Source of the DNA: Sipunculus nudus
Lineage: Eukaryota; Annelida; Sipuncula; Golfingiida; Sipunculidae
DNA length: 64,000 bases
NCBI GenBank assembly: GCA_026874595.1
Contig: CM049320.1
Location: forward strand, 27,514,714 to 27,578,713
Reading direction: 5' to 3'
The position numbers were made by a program, and so were the translations under genes. This document shows, piece by piece, positions 33,800 to 46,169 of this stretch (position 1 is its first letter; each line of letters opens with the position of its first letter). Below the pieces are notes generated by a model. It worked only from the letters and a program-made list of their open reading frames with translations. It was not told the DNA's origin and did not search any database.

Positions 33800-36700
33800 A
33801 TTATACAAAAGAAATCTATACTTTTAACTGGGACTTATGTGGCCACAACATATTGTATATGTTATAATTGAAAAGAAAGTATCCTGTGACAGATATAGTG
33901 TACGCTCCCGAGGCAGCGGAAATCTTGCGCTTCTAAAGAAGCAACTGATTTTCACGCTGCCAGCTTTGACTGTTTATGATATATTTAGACACCAGATGGC
34001 GATTTGTTGTCCACTGAAATACACGTGCGTACGAGGTGACAAGCAGCCAATCAGATGCTAATAAACAAACACTCGACAGGCATCCTGGCTCCACCCATTT
34101 TCGCGCTTCAAGGGCCGCTTGATGTGTTTCTGGTCGAATTTAAATTGCTCCCCCTGCATTCTCGCATCATCGACCGATTCGATTATGACATTATGACTGT
34201 GTTAGCGTAGCCATGTATCTGTTGTCTGCAGAACTGAAACCAGCCAGCGAGGTGTGCACGCAGCCTTTGTTGTTACGTTTCGTTTGAATTACGAGCATCC
34301 TATGTGCCCAAGGCCCTAAGCAAACCACGTCAGGGGCAATTCTCTCTGAGCCTGTGGCCTGTTCAGACGGTTACGCTGGGAGATGAGCTGTCACTCAAAA
34401 AATAATGAATATGATTTGCTCCGTGTATTCCTCGCTTGGCTTTGTCTTCCAGCACAAGGTCTCATCTGATTGGACAAAAATACAGTGCTCCCCTCTGGTG
34501 TTGCAATGCAGGATACGAGGTCATAACAAAAGCGCCTTACGATATAGGAAGTTGACCTATAGGTAAAGCGCTGTGTAAAGAGCGTAGATATATTGTATCA
34601 GCAGCAGGGTAACACTGACTGTTTTGTGATTGTTACAGGACTTGTATTAATTGTATTTGAGTGAGAATGATTTGATTTTAAATTATTAACAATTTAATTC
34701 TAAATATCTGTTATTATTTTGTTTCATAGATACATTATAAAGTTCAACAATATTATTTCAACAATTATTTTGTTCAACAATATTTTAATACCTTTGGTGG
34801 GTGTGTGAAGGGATTTTACGTGGTCAAGCTATTTTCTTTTAATCAATATGTACCTACATATATGTGCTTTTACTCAGCTTTTCGGCATGTAAAACTGTCA
34901 GCAATGTCTAAAGAGGTACGGCTTTGGTGCAAATATATTACGTTTAAATCTTGAATCAAGGAATTTGATATTTAACCAACATAAGAGCACAGAGTTATGA
35001 AATTAACAGATGAACGCCAATCTTCTTTCATCTGACGGATCATTTTCCTCTACTGACCGAGCCCTGCAATTAATCTTTTCCATTTTTTTACACAACCGCT
35101 TTGGTATTATGTATTTTTAGTATATCAGGGATCTGTTCAAGATCTAAATAATAATGATAATCATAGAATTCAAAGTGTAGACAACGAGTTATGTTGTTAG
35201 GTAGTTTTCTGAATACATTGAGCAGAAAACTTTTTACCGTCTTTATACAATTTGCAGGCGATCTTTGGTTGAAAAATTAATCGCAAAGAAAAACTCTTTA
35301 CACCAGACTGCAAAATGTTTAGGGAATATAGTCAGTACACTCTGTGAATATGCAGGCCTACCTGATGTAAATGTTATGTGGAATATTAAGCATATAATGT
35401 AAAATGAGTTTCAGTTTATAATCAAGAGTATGTGCCTGTAGCATTTTGTATAGGCCTGTAGCATATTGTACACCCAAGCAAATAGTAATACAATCTCTGA
35501 ATAGATTTTGGTGCTTTCAGATGGGTGTCATCAGTCTTATACCTGAAGAAAAGTCATGGATGGGTGATATAAACACGAGCACCAATCGATATATAGATAA
35601 ATAAATAAACATATATATTTGTTTAAATAACACTTGGTGTCAATCACCCTTGAACCTTTGCACTCTAAATTATATTTCGTCAGTTTATGAACTGTGTGAA
35701 TTGATGTGCAGTGACTTGATATTAGGCGTTATATTTCATATAGGACACATTACCAAATTTTTGTAACCAGTTTGATGAAACATATTCATGTTCTGTAATG
35801 TTCTTCAGTGGCATGTTTAAGTCGCTAATCCTGAGAATGTCTATGCATACAGATCTTAAGCAAGTCATCTTGTGTATGTTCTCATTGTTCCAGGTACGTA
35901 GATTTGGGGTTACAGTGACTTAACTGTATTTTCTTTTAGATCCAGTGTGCAGCTGTTATTAAAGTAGAGAATATTACACATTATGTAATATTAGCATATA
36001 TTATAGCTAAACGTGGTCATAAAGGTAAATAATCTTGTTAAATGTTACATATATGGCACATTCATGTCAAAATACTCAAATAAACTTTGTAGCTCTATGA
36101 TATATATCAGTGAATGTTGTTTTTGTGGTTCAATTGTCACACAATTGTTATTCAGAAATTTACATTCATTTTTTATTTGTGCATTCCCACAAGTTTTATT
36201 GAGAAAGGCCTGCGGGGATCCGCTCTGCAGGCTTTCCTACCGGGAGGCTGCCCTCTCACTGTGGGGTGACGTTACCTACACTTGGCGGACATCTGTGTCG
36301 ATACAGGCACTTGCAGGGCTAGTTGGAGCAAGGGCTGAGAGCTTAAATCTTTAGAATAGTACAGTCGAAGATAGCTGTTGCAATCTGCTAGGTTTTATAA
36401 AATGTTGGACGTATGATAGACTTATATATGGTACTGCAAGTTTCGATAACGTTAAGCGGGGTAGGGGGCAATAGGCCACAGAAGCAGGATGTATTTTGAT
36501 GAGGGGAAGAGGGTGTATACATTCAGTAAACAGGTCTGTACAGTAGAAATTACTGATAGCATAACAGAGAACGCCAATGTGTTATAACCATCAAATTATT
36601 CTATAGTCAGCCTAAAACGTTTCTTTGGGAATGGGGGGAGGGGCGGCGCCCGGCCCACACAGAACCAACGATTTCGTCGCCTATGCATTGGCCTAACATG

Positions 36701-37572
36701 AAAAAGATATTTTGGATAAAAAAATTTTTTAAATGTTCTTTCTTGTACATAAAAGGGTAATCGCAGATGACAAAGCTTTCTAAGATCTTCGGTCAATTTT
36801 ATTTTTGGACCAATCCATTCATCCCTTATTAAGTAACTTTTGAATTTGTGTGATTTTCACCATAAATAGCAATATTAAAGGTCTAGGCCACTTTCATTGG
36901 AAATATAGATCAATGTAAATATACATCGTCCCATAACCAATATCTAGGTATATGCATAATATGAAAGACACCTGTCTAATAGGTTTTGACTTATGATGTT
37001 TACAGTACTTTCAAGTGGCAATTATGGGGTTATAAAACGGCACGAAAACAAGAAAAGGATGATTGGTGGAGCCACCAATTTCCGGTAAATGACAACACTA
37101 TCCAAGATCTTCGGTCATACATATATATATATGAGGATTATATAACATATACATATATAACATATGAGGATTTTGTTCCTTCATTAATATTCTTTCAAAT
37201 AATTTTGTAAAATGCCTAATCGTTCTATACGGGTCGGGGGTATATTAACTTGGTGCCGGCTTTAATATTGATATTTCTTCAAATTTAGCTACATGTAAAC
37301 GGTGAAATGCCTCACTTTAGACGAATGTGATTGGGGAGTTCCTCGGTGCTATAACGTGGTACAGTGTAATGACGGAAACTCCTTCCATCGTTATAGGAAT
37401 ATTTGGAAGCTATCACAAAGCTGTTCTTTACCATCCTAAACTTATAAAATGAATTTTATATAATGTGGATAATTTAATAATCTAATCGCTTAGGAATAGA
37501 AAAGAAATCCGAAAAGGAAATTAATTACGAATAAATGGGAAAGGATAAAATGAGAGATGTTTCAGCTCAACC
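33800..37572. other. No supported gene; possible CCAAT-box region at 34.0-34.6 kb
   Basis: The segment 33,900-34,600 is less AT-rich and has AGCCAATCAGATG (34,046) and, inverted, CTGATTGGAC (34,467), the core of CCAAT boxes. No convincing TATA or first exon follows. A frame at about 36,190-36,354 (LLRKACGDPLCRLSYREA) is preceded by a pyrimidine-rich stretch and could be an exon, but I do not recognise it. The rest is AT-rich. Confidence 0.35.
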
Positions 37573-37615
37573 GGGGGGGGGGGGGGGGCGTGCACTCTCC
37601 TCTGAATCCGCCACT
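37573..37615 (-). mobile_element. Poly-G transposon terminus
   Basis: G16 (37,573-37,588) is followed by CGTGCACTCTCCTCTGAATC and CGCCACTG. On the minus strand it begins CAGTGGCGGATTCAGAGGAG and then runs into poly-C. This is the same architecture as the 47.6-kb end. Only one end is identified. Confidence 0.55.
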
Positions 37616-37619
37616 GCAC

Positions 37620-37990
37620 ACATGATTTAATTAATGATGAGCGTCTACATATTAGGTTTATTATAAAGAAAGAAATAAGCAAACGAGTGAAGAAGGGGCG
37701 ACAAGGCACCTATAATGCGCTTCTAAAATTTGAATCGAAAACCAGAGGTTTAATAATTTTCGCCAGTAAATAAGTACTTTCAGCCATTTGTAGCACCCAT
37801 TATCCTTAATCTCATCAGTCCCACCATTTGGTGACACCTTCGAATATACACAGAATCTAATTAATGATGAGCGTCTACATATTGGGCTATTGTAAAGAAA
37901 GCAAACGAGTGAAGATGGGGCGACTTGGTACCTTTACTGCGCTTCTAAACTTGAGCCGAAACCCAGATGTGTAATTATTTACGGGGCTAA
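37620..37990. repeat. Direct duplication, ~135 bp, period ~233
   Basis: TTAATTAATGATGAGCGTCT starts one block at 37,627 and another at 37,858. Each is followed by ACATATT, AAGAAAG, GCAAACGAGTGAAGA and GGGGCGAC. Identity is high but not perfect. No coding frame runs through both copies. Confidence 0.85.
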
Positions 37991-40107
37991 AGAATATGGA
38001 TAAAGACACAAAGGATGAATAGGCTCCTTTATTGGGAAGTCCGTAGTCTCCTGATTATTCCATGGTTGTCTCTGTCGCACTGACTGAAAATCAGTAAAAG
38101 ACAAGACTGACTTCATCTACATTACCAGTTTGTTATTTTAACTGACTTACCGTTATCTGTGATTTATTTACAGTAGAGGAGAGGCTAATGTAATAACATT
38201 GTATCAGTTTATAAGAAAACAGTACTATTAACTTTGCTGACGTGTTCAGCATTATCAAACCACCCAATTACAACCAAATGCTTTACTTTAACCCCTTTGA
38301 TTAGCAAATTCGGGTATTAACAGGAAGATAATTAAATAAATGATAAATAGCAGGGAAAAGCAGGAGGGGTATCTTATAGAAATGTGAAAATAATAACAAT
38401 TTGAATATGACCAATACCTTGAAGGTTGAAGGTTACTGATCATGTTACTGTGTTAAAACCCTGGAGAGAGCCTATTTCCTGACTGGCAAAGCTGGAATAA
38501 TATTATTTAGACATCAGAACTGCACATGGATACGGATGAATTTCTGAACACAGAACTCCGGCTAGATCACTTACATGCAGCTGAACTATAAGGACAGGCA
38601 TTTCATTCACGATCCGTCTCTCTTTGGTTTATCTTTTAGTCAAATAAGCCCGGCACATATTTAAGCTTTACATGCTGCATGATCAGTCCTGACAAGTCTG
38701 GTATGAAATCTCAAATTTGGCCAGTTAAACCTAATTTTAGTTCGACAATATGTGGTTGGGCACCTTAAAGTTAATACCTATGTCACTGAAATATCATTAA
38801 AAAGATCAGACAGCTGGATTTATTTCACGTAAGTGAGGAATTGGTGTTGCTTGTTAGTCGTGAAGAACAGTTGGCAACTTAATTATGCAAGGCTGGTGAC
38901 GCAGAAAGCTACACTCCAAGGATCGAGCTTCTTGCGGTCACTGTCACCTATATTTCCCCGTTTGTTTTTTTTTTTTAAGTTTGTGTTCTTACCTGGAAAA
39001 AAATATTCATCTGCTCTTTACCCTTGGCCACTCTTTTTTAATTCGAAAAAACGAGAAGAGCTCGTACCCCTCAGACACATCTATCGGTATCCTGGTCAAA
39101 CTGATGACCCATCTCTTTCACAGCCAATATAAATTGAAACTAAGAAACAGGAAAGCACATTTTGACTTTATAGGATGCACTCCTGTCGAAAACAGCAGCT
39201 ACGTTCTTGTTAAGACTATGGGACTTACTGGTTTTCTTAATTTGCCTGTAACGGCTCATTCTTGCGAAAGTGCAACGTCGGGCTTAATCTGAGTCGTGAT
39301 CCTAGTCGTAGTCCAGTTTTCTGTATGACGGCGATCCATCCCATTGCAATTATATCGCAACACAAAGCTCGCAGTTTAACCGAGGGGCTACCGGAGAGAA
39401 AAGTTACTTATTCAGTCGGCATTATAATAGATGAGACATCGGGAACGAGAACTGACAAATTTTACAAAAGTAAACTTCCATTTTTAAGCAAATCCGGCCA
39501 TTCTGAGAGGTGTTGAGTTCGTACTTGGTGTACTCCCTCTTCAAATGCGAGATTTATCTTAAAGAAGGCAGAAAGCATGGAGCGGCATGCCCCCTGTATA
39601 GTGTTATATGGTTAAAAAACGAAAAGTATCGGTGAAACGTCTTCTTCGTGTTCTACTTAACCATTTGGGGTAAGAATAATACAAATAAATTCAATATTAT
39701 CATGGAAATCTTATTATATATCATTTTATAAACCCCGCTATCCATCCCACTGGTGACTCTGCCACACAAGTCCATAACCTTTCGCACTTAATTGTCTGCA
39801 AATGTTTTGTTGTTCAATTACTTCAAATATAACCCAGTTTGGAGAGAGTTAACGTGATATAAACACAATGAAGGAATTTTATCCGAATACCTCGGGGTAC
39901 AAAATTTATGTTTGGATAAACGGTTATTCATATACTAACCGACATTGTACCTGGTTCATAATGGATTTTTTATTTATTATTGGTGACTGATTTGAGATAG
40001 TCGATATTAATACACCCCTTCGGTCTAAATATAGACACATTATTTCGACAGACGGATGCTTTTTGTCTGGATTGGCCCATATTTAACATTGTTTCCCCTT
40101 ACTGGAC
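37991..40107. other. No gene seen
   Basis: Overlapping plus-strand frames exist at 38,833-39,516 in two phases, but none has a domain, signal or splice pattern I can support. The rest is AT-rich. Confidence 0.45.
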
Positions 40108-40262
40108 AAAACCCGTCCTTCTGAATGAGGTTTGTGAATTCGAATCTCAAGCGAGGCGGTGATTTTTTTCACGTTCGGCCCACATCTAGGGTAAGCGCTC
40201 CTCGGGCTTAACGGGAAGGCAGCGGGGATTTTTTTTCCGGATGAAATGACCCAGCAATGGAA
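40108..40262 (+). mobile_element. SINE-like repeat, third copy
   Basis: GTGAATTCGAATCTCAAGCG gives a B-box-like core, followed by CGGCCC, GGGAAGGCAGCGGGG and ATGACCCAGCAATGG. The order matches the copies at 13,143 and 3225. The A-box region is poorly preserved. Confidence 0.4.
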
Positions 40263-40871
40263 ATGACTAACATCTAAGTATTCCCTTTGAGTATATTGAA
40301 GCATTTATTACATCAAACCGATACTATACATAATATATAGCACTTAAAAGTCATTTCTTGCATATTCATAAGTGGTACATGTCGTCATATTACATCATAA
40401 CGAAAGTTAATGAAAAGTTTTATGGCTAACTTGTTATGAGAGTATTTCGACTGGATTTTCCAACAAAGATTAAAAAAAATTCTGTAAGTTATTATGTGAC
40501 AAGTTGAAACTTTTCTATTTGTTGAAAAAAAAAACGATCCAAACATTAATCCACTTTAAAGGCACTGCCTTATGAATAAATATTAATTTTCACTTTGTAC
40601 ATATTTTTCTTTCATGTATATTTCACATTAATTAATTTTATACTACATACTTAAGTTTATATTTCATCTCCGTCCTCGTAGTAAATATACCAAGATCGGT
40701 ATAAGTCATGACCAAGTAGGTCATTGGAAGTAATAGAAAGTAAAATGTATAAATTTACTACTTTACCTTCTGTTTTAGTTACTATAACAGCTCAATTTGT
40801 TGAGTCTATAACTATCACTCTTACTATTTCATGAAAAAAACAGCATACTTGTTACTATGACCCCATGTCTG

Positions 40872-40875
<4 letters not shown>

Positions 40876-40918
<43 letters not shown>
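40876..40918. repeat. (AT)n microsatellite
   Basis: About 21 uninterrupted AT units. The isoleucine-tyrosine frames across it are artefacts. Confidence 0.95.
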
Positions 40919-40921
<3 letters not shown>

Positions 40922-41469
40922 ATCTAATCAATTTACTCTTTTCAAGTGTTTGTAAATGCGAATATTTCACAAAATTTGAATTATAATAAATAAATGTTAG
41001 TATAATTTCTTTCACATAATTGAATATTTTCATGAAATGTGAAGTATTACTTATAAATTTTGGTATCTTATAATTATTCATCCTTTCTTAAATGAATCAT
41101 TTTAAACATTAGTATTTACATATAATAACCTTAATTATGTTGTTGTTGATTAAAATGATTTTTGAAAGTTTTCTTAATTTTTACACATGTGTGAAATAAA
41201 AAAATAAGAAGTGTACTTTATTTTCCATTTTAAAGTTTCATTTATCATATCTTTAAACCGACACAATAAGTCGCCTATAGAAGCCTTTTATGTGTTCTCA
41301 TTCATATTTGAAATAATTGCGGACTTCGGAAATCTCTTGGAATGCTTAAGAGGATCGAATCACTGGGCTTGACAAAGGTGGGTATTTAAAAAACGATTCA
41401 CTAAGGTTAGCGTCAAGTATAGCCATGACAAAATGACTCTTAAGCCTTCGAAAAATAAGAAATTTTGGA

Positions 41470-42200
41470 CACTTCAATCTTGTTTTTAAGACTGGTGGTG
41501 CCATCTGCAATCGTTTTTGTATGGCATCCATCCGTAAAAATAAAATTCTCATTTCTCAGGAGTGGTTCAATGTATTGGTCTAACATTTGGCATGTACATC
41601 AATCTTCTCGAGTTTTTTTTTTAAGTAGACAGGTGGCGCCAACTACCTTTCCGTTTTCATAGTATGAATTGGTGCCCTTTCCTCTGGAAGGATTTACCGT
41701 ATTTACCTGATATTGTGCTTTTCTTCAGATATTAGATACTCCATCTCATATTCAGGACTGTTGGCGCCGTCTGCAATCGTTCTCGTGTGGCGTCCATCCG
41801 TACATTTGCTTTAAATGAAAACTGCTCATATCTCAGGAGTGTTTAATTAGTTGGTCTGAAATATGGTATGTACATCAATATTAGAGAGTTTTCTCGTCAT
41901 CCAGACAGCCGTTAAATTAAACCCCTTTTTCTCAAGAGTGATTCACCGTATTGGCCTGAAAATGTGCATGTCCATAGATCTTGGATACCTCAATCACGTA
42001 TTCAAGACTGGTGGCGCCATCTGCAATTGTTGTTCTGTGGGGTCCATCCGTACATTTGCTTTAGGTGAAAGTTGCTCATACCTCAGGAACGGTTCAATGT
42101 ATTGGACATTTTGCATGTATATACATGTTGGAGAATTGTCTCATAAATCTCGAAGAGCCCCACAGCACACACCAACACAGGCCGAAAAGACGCAAAGGCT
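41470..42200. repeat. Three diverged tandem units of 250-266 bp
   Basis: Units start near GACTGGTGGTGCCATCTGCA at 41,490, GACTGTTGGCGCCGTCTGCA at 41,756 and GACTGGTGGCGCCATCTGCA at 42,006. Each continues with CATCCGTA, AAATTCTCAT or TTGCTCAT, CAGGA, TTGGTCT-like text and CATGTACATCAAT. Open frames inside follow the repeat and are not accepted as genes. Confidence 0.8.
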
Positions 42201-43439
42201 TCAGTAACATAGAATACCGAGTTTAATCTCGGCTTTTGCTGCTGCTGGTATACGGTTAAGTGCAAATCTGCTCACCCGTATCCGGTCAGCAATTTGTACG
42301 GACAATGTGTGTCATGTTATCATTAAACTTTTACTTTTACTTTGCTAATGTATGACGGATGCCCAATTGAAGACTCTGGATGTTGTATTTTCCTTGTTTC
42401 ATGAAGGTACTGGGAGGCATATCCCCTTCAATAATCAAGTACCTCTTACCTTCCTCACATAACAGAAGAATAAACCGGATACGTTTTAGCACAAAATTAA
42501 TGTCGTCATACAGTTTATAGTTTCTTCCTATATTTCTCAATGTACTTTGAGTTATGTATCTCATATTGAAACAATTTAGTATATTGCCTTATATTACAAA
42601 AGGAGCAATCACCATATCTGTAGGTTTCCCCAGAAAATAACTGAGCCATGATCAGTAGTCATGAGAATATCACTGCCCCATAAAGTAGGAAAATGCAACA
42701 ATTTTAAAAAAATTAACTGATGTATCATGATTTACATTGGTTTTGGTGAACTTATATAACAAATGTGTAGTAAACAGCTCTAAATAATTTACCTTAAATA
42801 TAAAGTAATATAAATAGTGTTGTACAAAAAGCCTTATTACAAAGCATTTTTGAACTGTTACTACTCGGAAAACTCAAGTCTGTGCAGCTACTAATACCTA
42901 CAACGCTTGAACCCTTAAAAAAAATTCCGGTACATGGTTGGACCTCGCGGGAAATGGTTCGACCTTGAGCTAAAACGCTTTACGTACCATTGCCCAACGC
43001 ATGGTATGCCTTGTAGGCGGGTTGTAACCCGTTTAGATAATAAAAGGCTTTCAAAACAGGTATAGCTCATTTTACTTATAGCCCATATAACGGCTAATGA
43101 TTCCCCTTCTTTCACGGAATAGTTTTCTCTCTATCGGCAAACTTTTACTACCATTATCGACAAGATGCAAATTACCAGCACAATCCTGAAGTAGAACTGC
43201 CCCAAGACCTTAAACAGATCCATTCATCCTTACGGAGAATCTCTCTTAGAGGTCAGGCAACTGTATGATCGAGGAATGACAAGTAATGCTTTCAGAGTCT
43301 CAAGGGATTTCTATTGGTGTTCATCCCACTTGACCTTGGTACTCTGACATTTGCGGCTCAGATCTGTCAGAGGAATTGCAAGCCCAAAATTTGGAATAAA
43401 CTAGGAATGTCTTGCATCGGATAGTCAAAATCTAATGGA
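42201..43439. other. No gene seen
   Basis: AT-rich, with short frames on the minus strand only. Nothing recognisable. Confidence 0.5.
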
Positions 43440-43880
43440 CAAATTTCTATCATATTTTGCACATGCATAGATATGGGTTATAGGATGATGTCTATTTATA
43501 CTAGGGTCATGACCGTTACTATGCAGTTTCCTTGGCCATGAATATTTCCATACACTGTGCAAAAATTATTGTAGGTGGCGCTACAAGTCTTGTATAAAGT
43601 TGTCCGATATGTATAAATATGCCGAATTCAGGCTGATGTATCAAATTCGTTCGTAGAAATAAACAGGTGCATACACTGTGCAAAATTCATTGTAGAAGGC
43701 AACACCCGTCTTGTGAACTAGAAAGCCATCAATTTGAACCAGACTTGAATAAAATAATAATGCAATTATTCAAAAGTTAGGGTGTTCACAAAATTTCGAT
43801 TATTTAGATTTGACCTTGGAATGGCGGACGACAGACGACGGACGACGTAACACCATCTCATAAGCTCACAGATTCGCTAA
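43440..43880. repeat. Interspersed repeat ending in GGCGGACGACAGACG
   Basis: Two diverged subunits about 120 bp apart share CATACACTGTGCAAAATT and GTAG.AGGC. They are followed by a terminal GACCTTGGAATGGCGGACGA and a run of GACGGAC words, ending near CATAAGCTCAC. GGACGACGGAC-type ends are typical of bivalve interspersed repeats (from general knowledge). Confidence 0.5.
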
Positions 43881-44269
43881 AAAGGGGCATAATTTTGTAG
43901 GGTAATAAAAGGCGCGAAAACAAGAAAAGAAACTTCCTTATCAATAAATCCTTTATCGGTTGCAAGTTTAAGTCATCCAAGGTCCTCGAAAACAGGTATT
44001 GAATTTGGCTGATAAATTTGCATATTTTAGGATTTAAAACCTGAACACACGAACAGGGTCAAAAGACCTGACCAAGATCAAATGGGACATAGCACATTAT
44101 CAATTAAACAACATAACCCGTTTACACCAGAGAATACTTTTTTACGTTTTTACGCTGGTACTGTGCAGTAATTGTTACAAATACGATGAACTGTTTGGAT
44201 CGTTTTGTCATTGGTATATGCCCTTTGCAGACCTGCCAACATATGAAAGCTGAAAATCTTACTCAATGC
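43881..44269. other. No gene seen
   Basis: AT-rich spacer without a recognisable frame or repeat. Confidence 0.5.
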
Positions 44270-44440
44270 GAGCGCAAAAGGCGCACGCCCTAGACGGGTG
44301 GGGTCCATGGGCCCGCCTGAGGGCCCCTGGTAGGGTCCAGCCCCTGGCGAGGGACAGGGGGCGGAGCCCCCTGAAGCCCCTGATTTCAGGGATTTTAATG
44401 CCCCAAAATCAGCTGTTTTTGGGCATATTTTCTGACAAAA
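44270..44440. repeat. GC-rich repeat fragment
   Basis: A sharply GC-rich block with near-palindromic words: GGGTCCATGGGCCCGCC, GGGCCCCTGGTAGGGTCCAG and AGGGGGCGGAGCCCCCTGAA. It then returns to AT-rich sequence with TCAGCTGTTTTTGGGCAT. The words GGGGGCGGAGCCCCCT and similar form strong stems. It could be a repeat-family end; no coding frame. Confidence 0.55.
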
Positions 44441-45362
44441 GTTGATAGTATTACAAGGCTCGAATCACTTTTTGAAATTCATAAGCAGGATGTGCTAATC
44501 AATTTCCAAATTGACTAGCAAATTGTCAAAACTGAGGAGAAAAAATAAAATCGTTTTCAAAAGTCTGTTTCATGTGTTTTCTTTTGACTGCTATAATGAT
44601 CTGTTCCATCCTCTTGTGTTCACCTGTTTTTTTTTTTTCTTTTTTTGCAAAGAAAATTTCTATTAGTTACTTTTTGAAAGAAAATTAGTAATGAGGAGAA
44701 GATAACTAAAGGGCCTAATTTCAACAAAGTAAAGAAACAATTACCATACAGAATAATTTACAAATATGATAATTCTGTCTACTTTTTACAATTTTTATTC
44801 TACAGAAGTGTCAGAGAGGTATATTTGTATGATAAAACAAGAAATTTTTCTCACTAGAAAAGAAGTAAAAAACTTGATAAATAAATTGAATAAGAGGTCC
44901 AGGCAAAGCTTAGAAAACCACCATGAATACAATAAAGACGTAATTAAATGAATAAGACGTAACGAAATAAATACAATAAAATTGCAAGTAAATTCCTTTA
45001 ACCTTGTCGTTGGCCTAAATTAGTAATACTAAGCACCATAAGTACAATTATTATAAATATTATTATAAATATACAGCTGCAGTAATTAACATATAAAACA
45101 CCTCTGATAACCTACGACACACGTGTTTACTTTGTATAAAATTCATTGAATATCAAATTATTATCATATTTCTTTGAAAATGTTTACATTTTCCTGCGAA
45201 AATTAAAGGACTGTGCTGTCACCGGTAGTTGGGAAGATCTCTTCCCCACACTGTGTGCGGTTGACATCGATGCTAAACCCTTAAACATTGCGTTGCTACT
45301 TTATTAAAAGCATAATAAGTTCACCCCGGCAGGCCTTATCAAATGACCTATGATTTTTATAC
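44441..45362. other. No gene seen
   Basis: Strongly AT-rich. One 61-codon plus-strand frame (44,766-44,951) is lysine- and isoleucine-rich and explained by composition. Confidence 0.5.
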
Positions 45363-45519
45363 TGTTACGGAACCTAATATAAACAGATCACGTATGCGTG
45401 ATGATCACAAATTCTGTAACGGAGATAAAAAAATTCAGATTCTGCAACACTAGGCAGCGTGAAATGTCTAGGGGAATAAATAAAGAAGTCAGTGGTTTTT
45501 TGTTAACAAATAACTAAAA

Positions 45520-45525
45520 TTTATT
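45520..45525 (-). promoter_or_regulatory. Poly(A) signal of the solo LTR
   Basis: AATAAA on the minus strand, downstream of the LTR TATA box, consistent with the R region of a retrotransposon LTR. Confidence 0.5.
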
Positions 45526-45870
45526 CTTAAAACAACCCTAACATTACAATACACTAAATCAATACAATTTCACAGTAAAACAGCGATATAACAACAAATC
45601 AATACAATCACACAGAAAGATAATGTGCAGAGTACCTGGATACCAACACCATCACAACAATAAGTCCTTTAAATGTAAACTCTCGGAGAATGACAGTCCA
45701 GTGTAAAGCTCTTGCAACAATCCAGAAAGTCTAAATGCATAAAATCCAGGAGAAAGTCTTAGAACATCTATAATTGCCGCATTCGTCGGATAAGGTCCTA
45801 GAAACTGAAACACGCTTCTGCGTCCGCTAGAATCTGCTCTGCTGTTCTCTCTCTCTTCTAAAACACAGCC

Positions 45871-45882
45871 CCTTTATATACC
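45871..45882 (-). promoter_or_regulatory. TATA box of the solo LTR
   Basis: The minus strand reads GGTATATAAAGG. It lies about 290 bp inside the U3 end and 345 bp before the LTR poly(A) signal, which is a plausible Pol II promoter position. Confidence 0.55.
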
Positions 45883-46169
45883 TTCACACCCCAAGTCGAA
45901 AACTTTCCACTTCTCGAACAGTCCCAAGGATCCTACACAACACAGCAAGCACGCGTTTTAGGAATTCTCTAGAAAAACAGCGCTGTGTGTATCTCTACAT
46001 ACCAGGCTCATCACGTGACCTCGGCCAGGCGTGAAAATCCCCAGCCAGCACGACAACGAGAGTTCAACCAGTACGGATTAAACATAGAATGTAATACGCG
46101 GCCAGACACGAGTGCCACAACAGGAGTTACGCCCGTGTCACAAAATAAAAAGAGCACCTGTAACAATAC

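Larger units (their letters stand above)
45363..46165 (-). mobile_element. Solo LTR of a retrotransposon, 803 bp
   Basis: On the minus strand it runs from TGTTACAGGTGC to GGTTCCGTAACA, giving TGTTAC/GTAACA terminal inverted repeats and TG...CA ends. ATAC lies directly outside both ends (45,359-45,362 and 46,166-46,169), as expected for a 4-bp target duplication. Inside are a TATA box and, downstream, a poly(A) signal in the right order for U3-R. No internal retroelement sequence adjoins it, so it likely arose by LTR-LTR recombination. TGTTAC ends with a 4-bp duplication suit Ty3/Gypsy, but the family is unnamed. Confidence 0.75.

Noticed and set aside
36013-36354. 113-codon frame as a gene
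   Set aside because: It begins at GTG, and only the last 50 codons look protein-like. An exon is possible but unsupported.
38833-39516. Cluster of overlapping plus-strand frames as exons
   Set aside because: No domain, no consistent splice phase, and a T-run interrupts the first.
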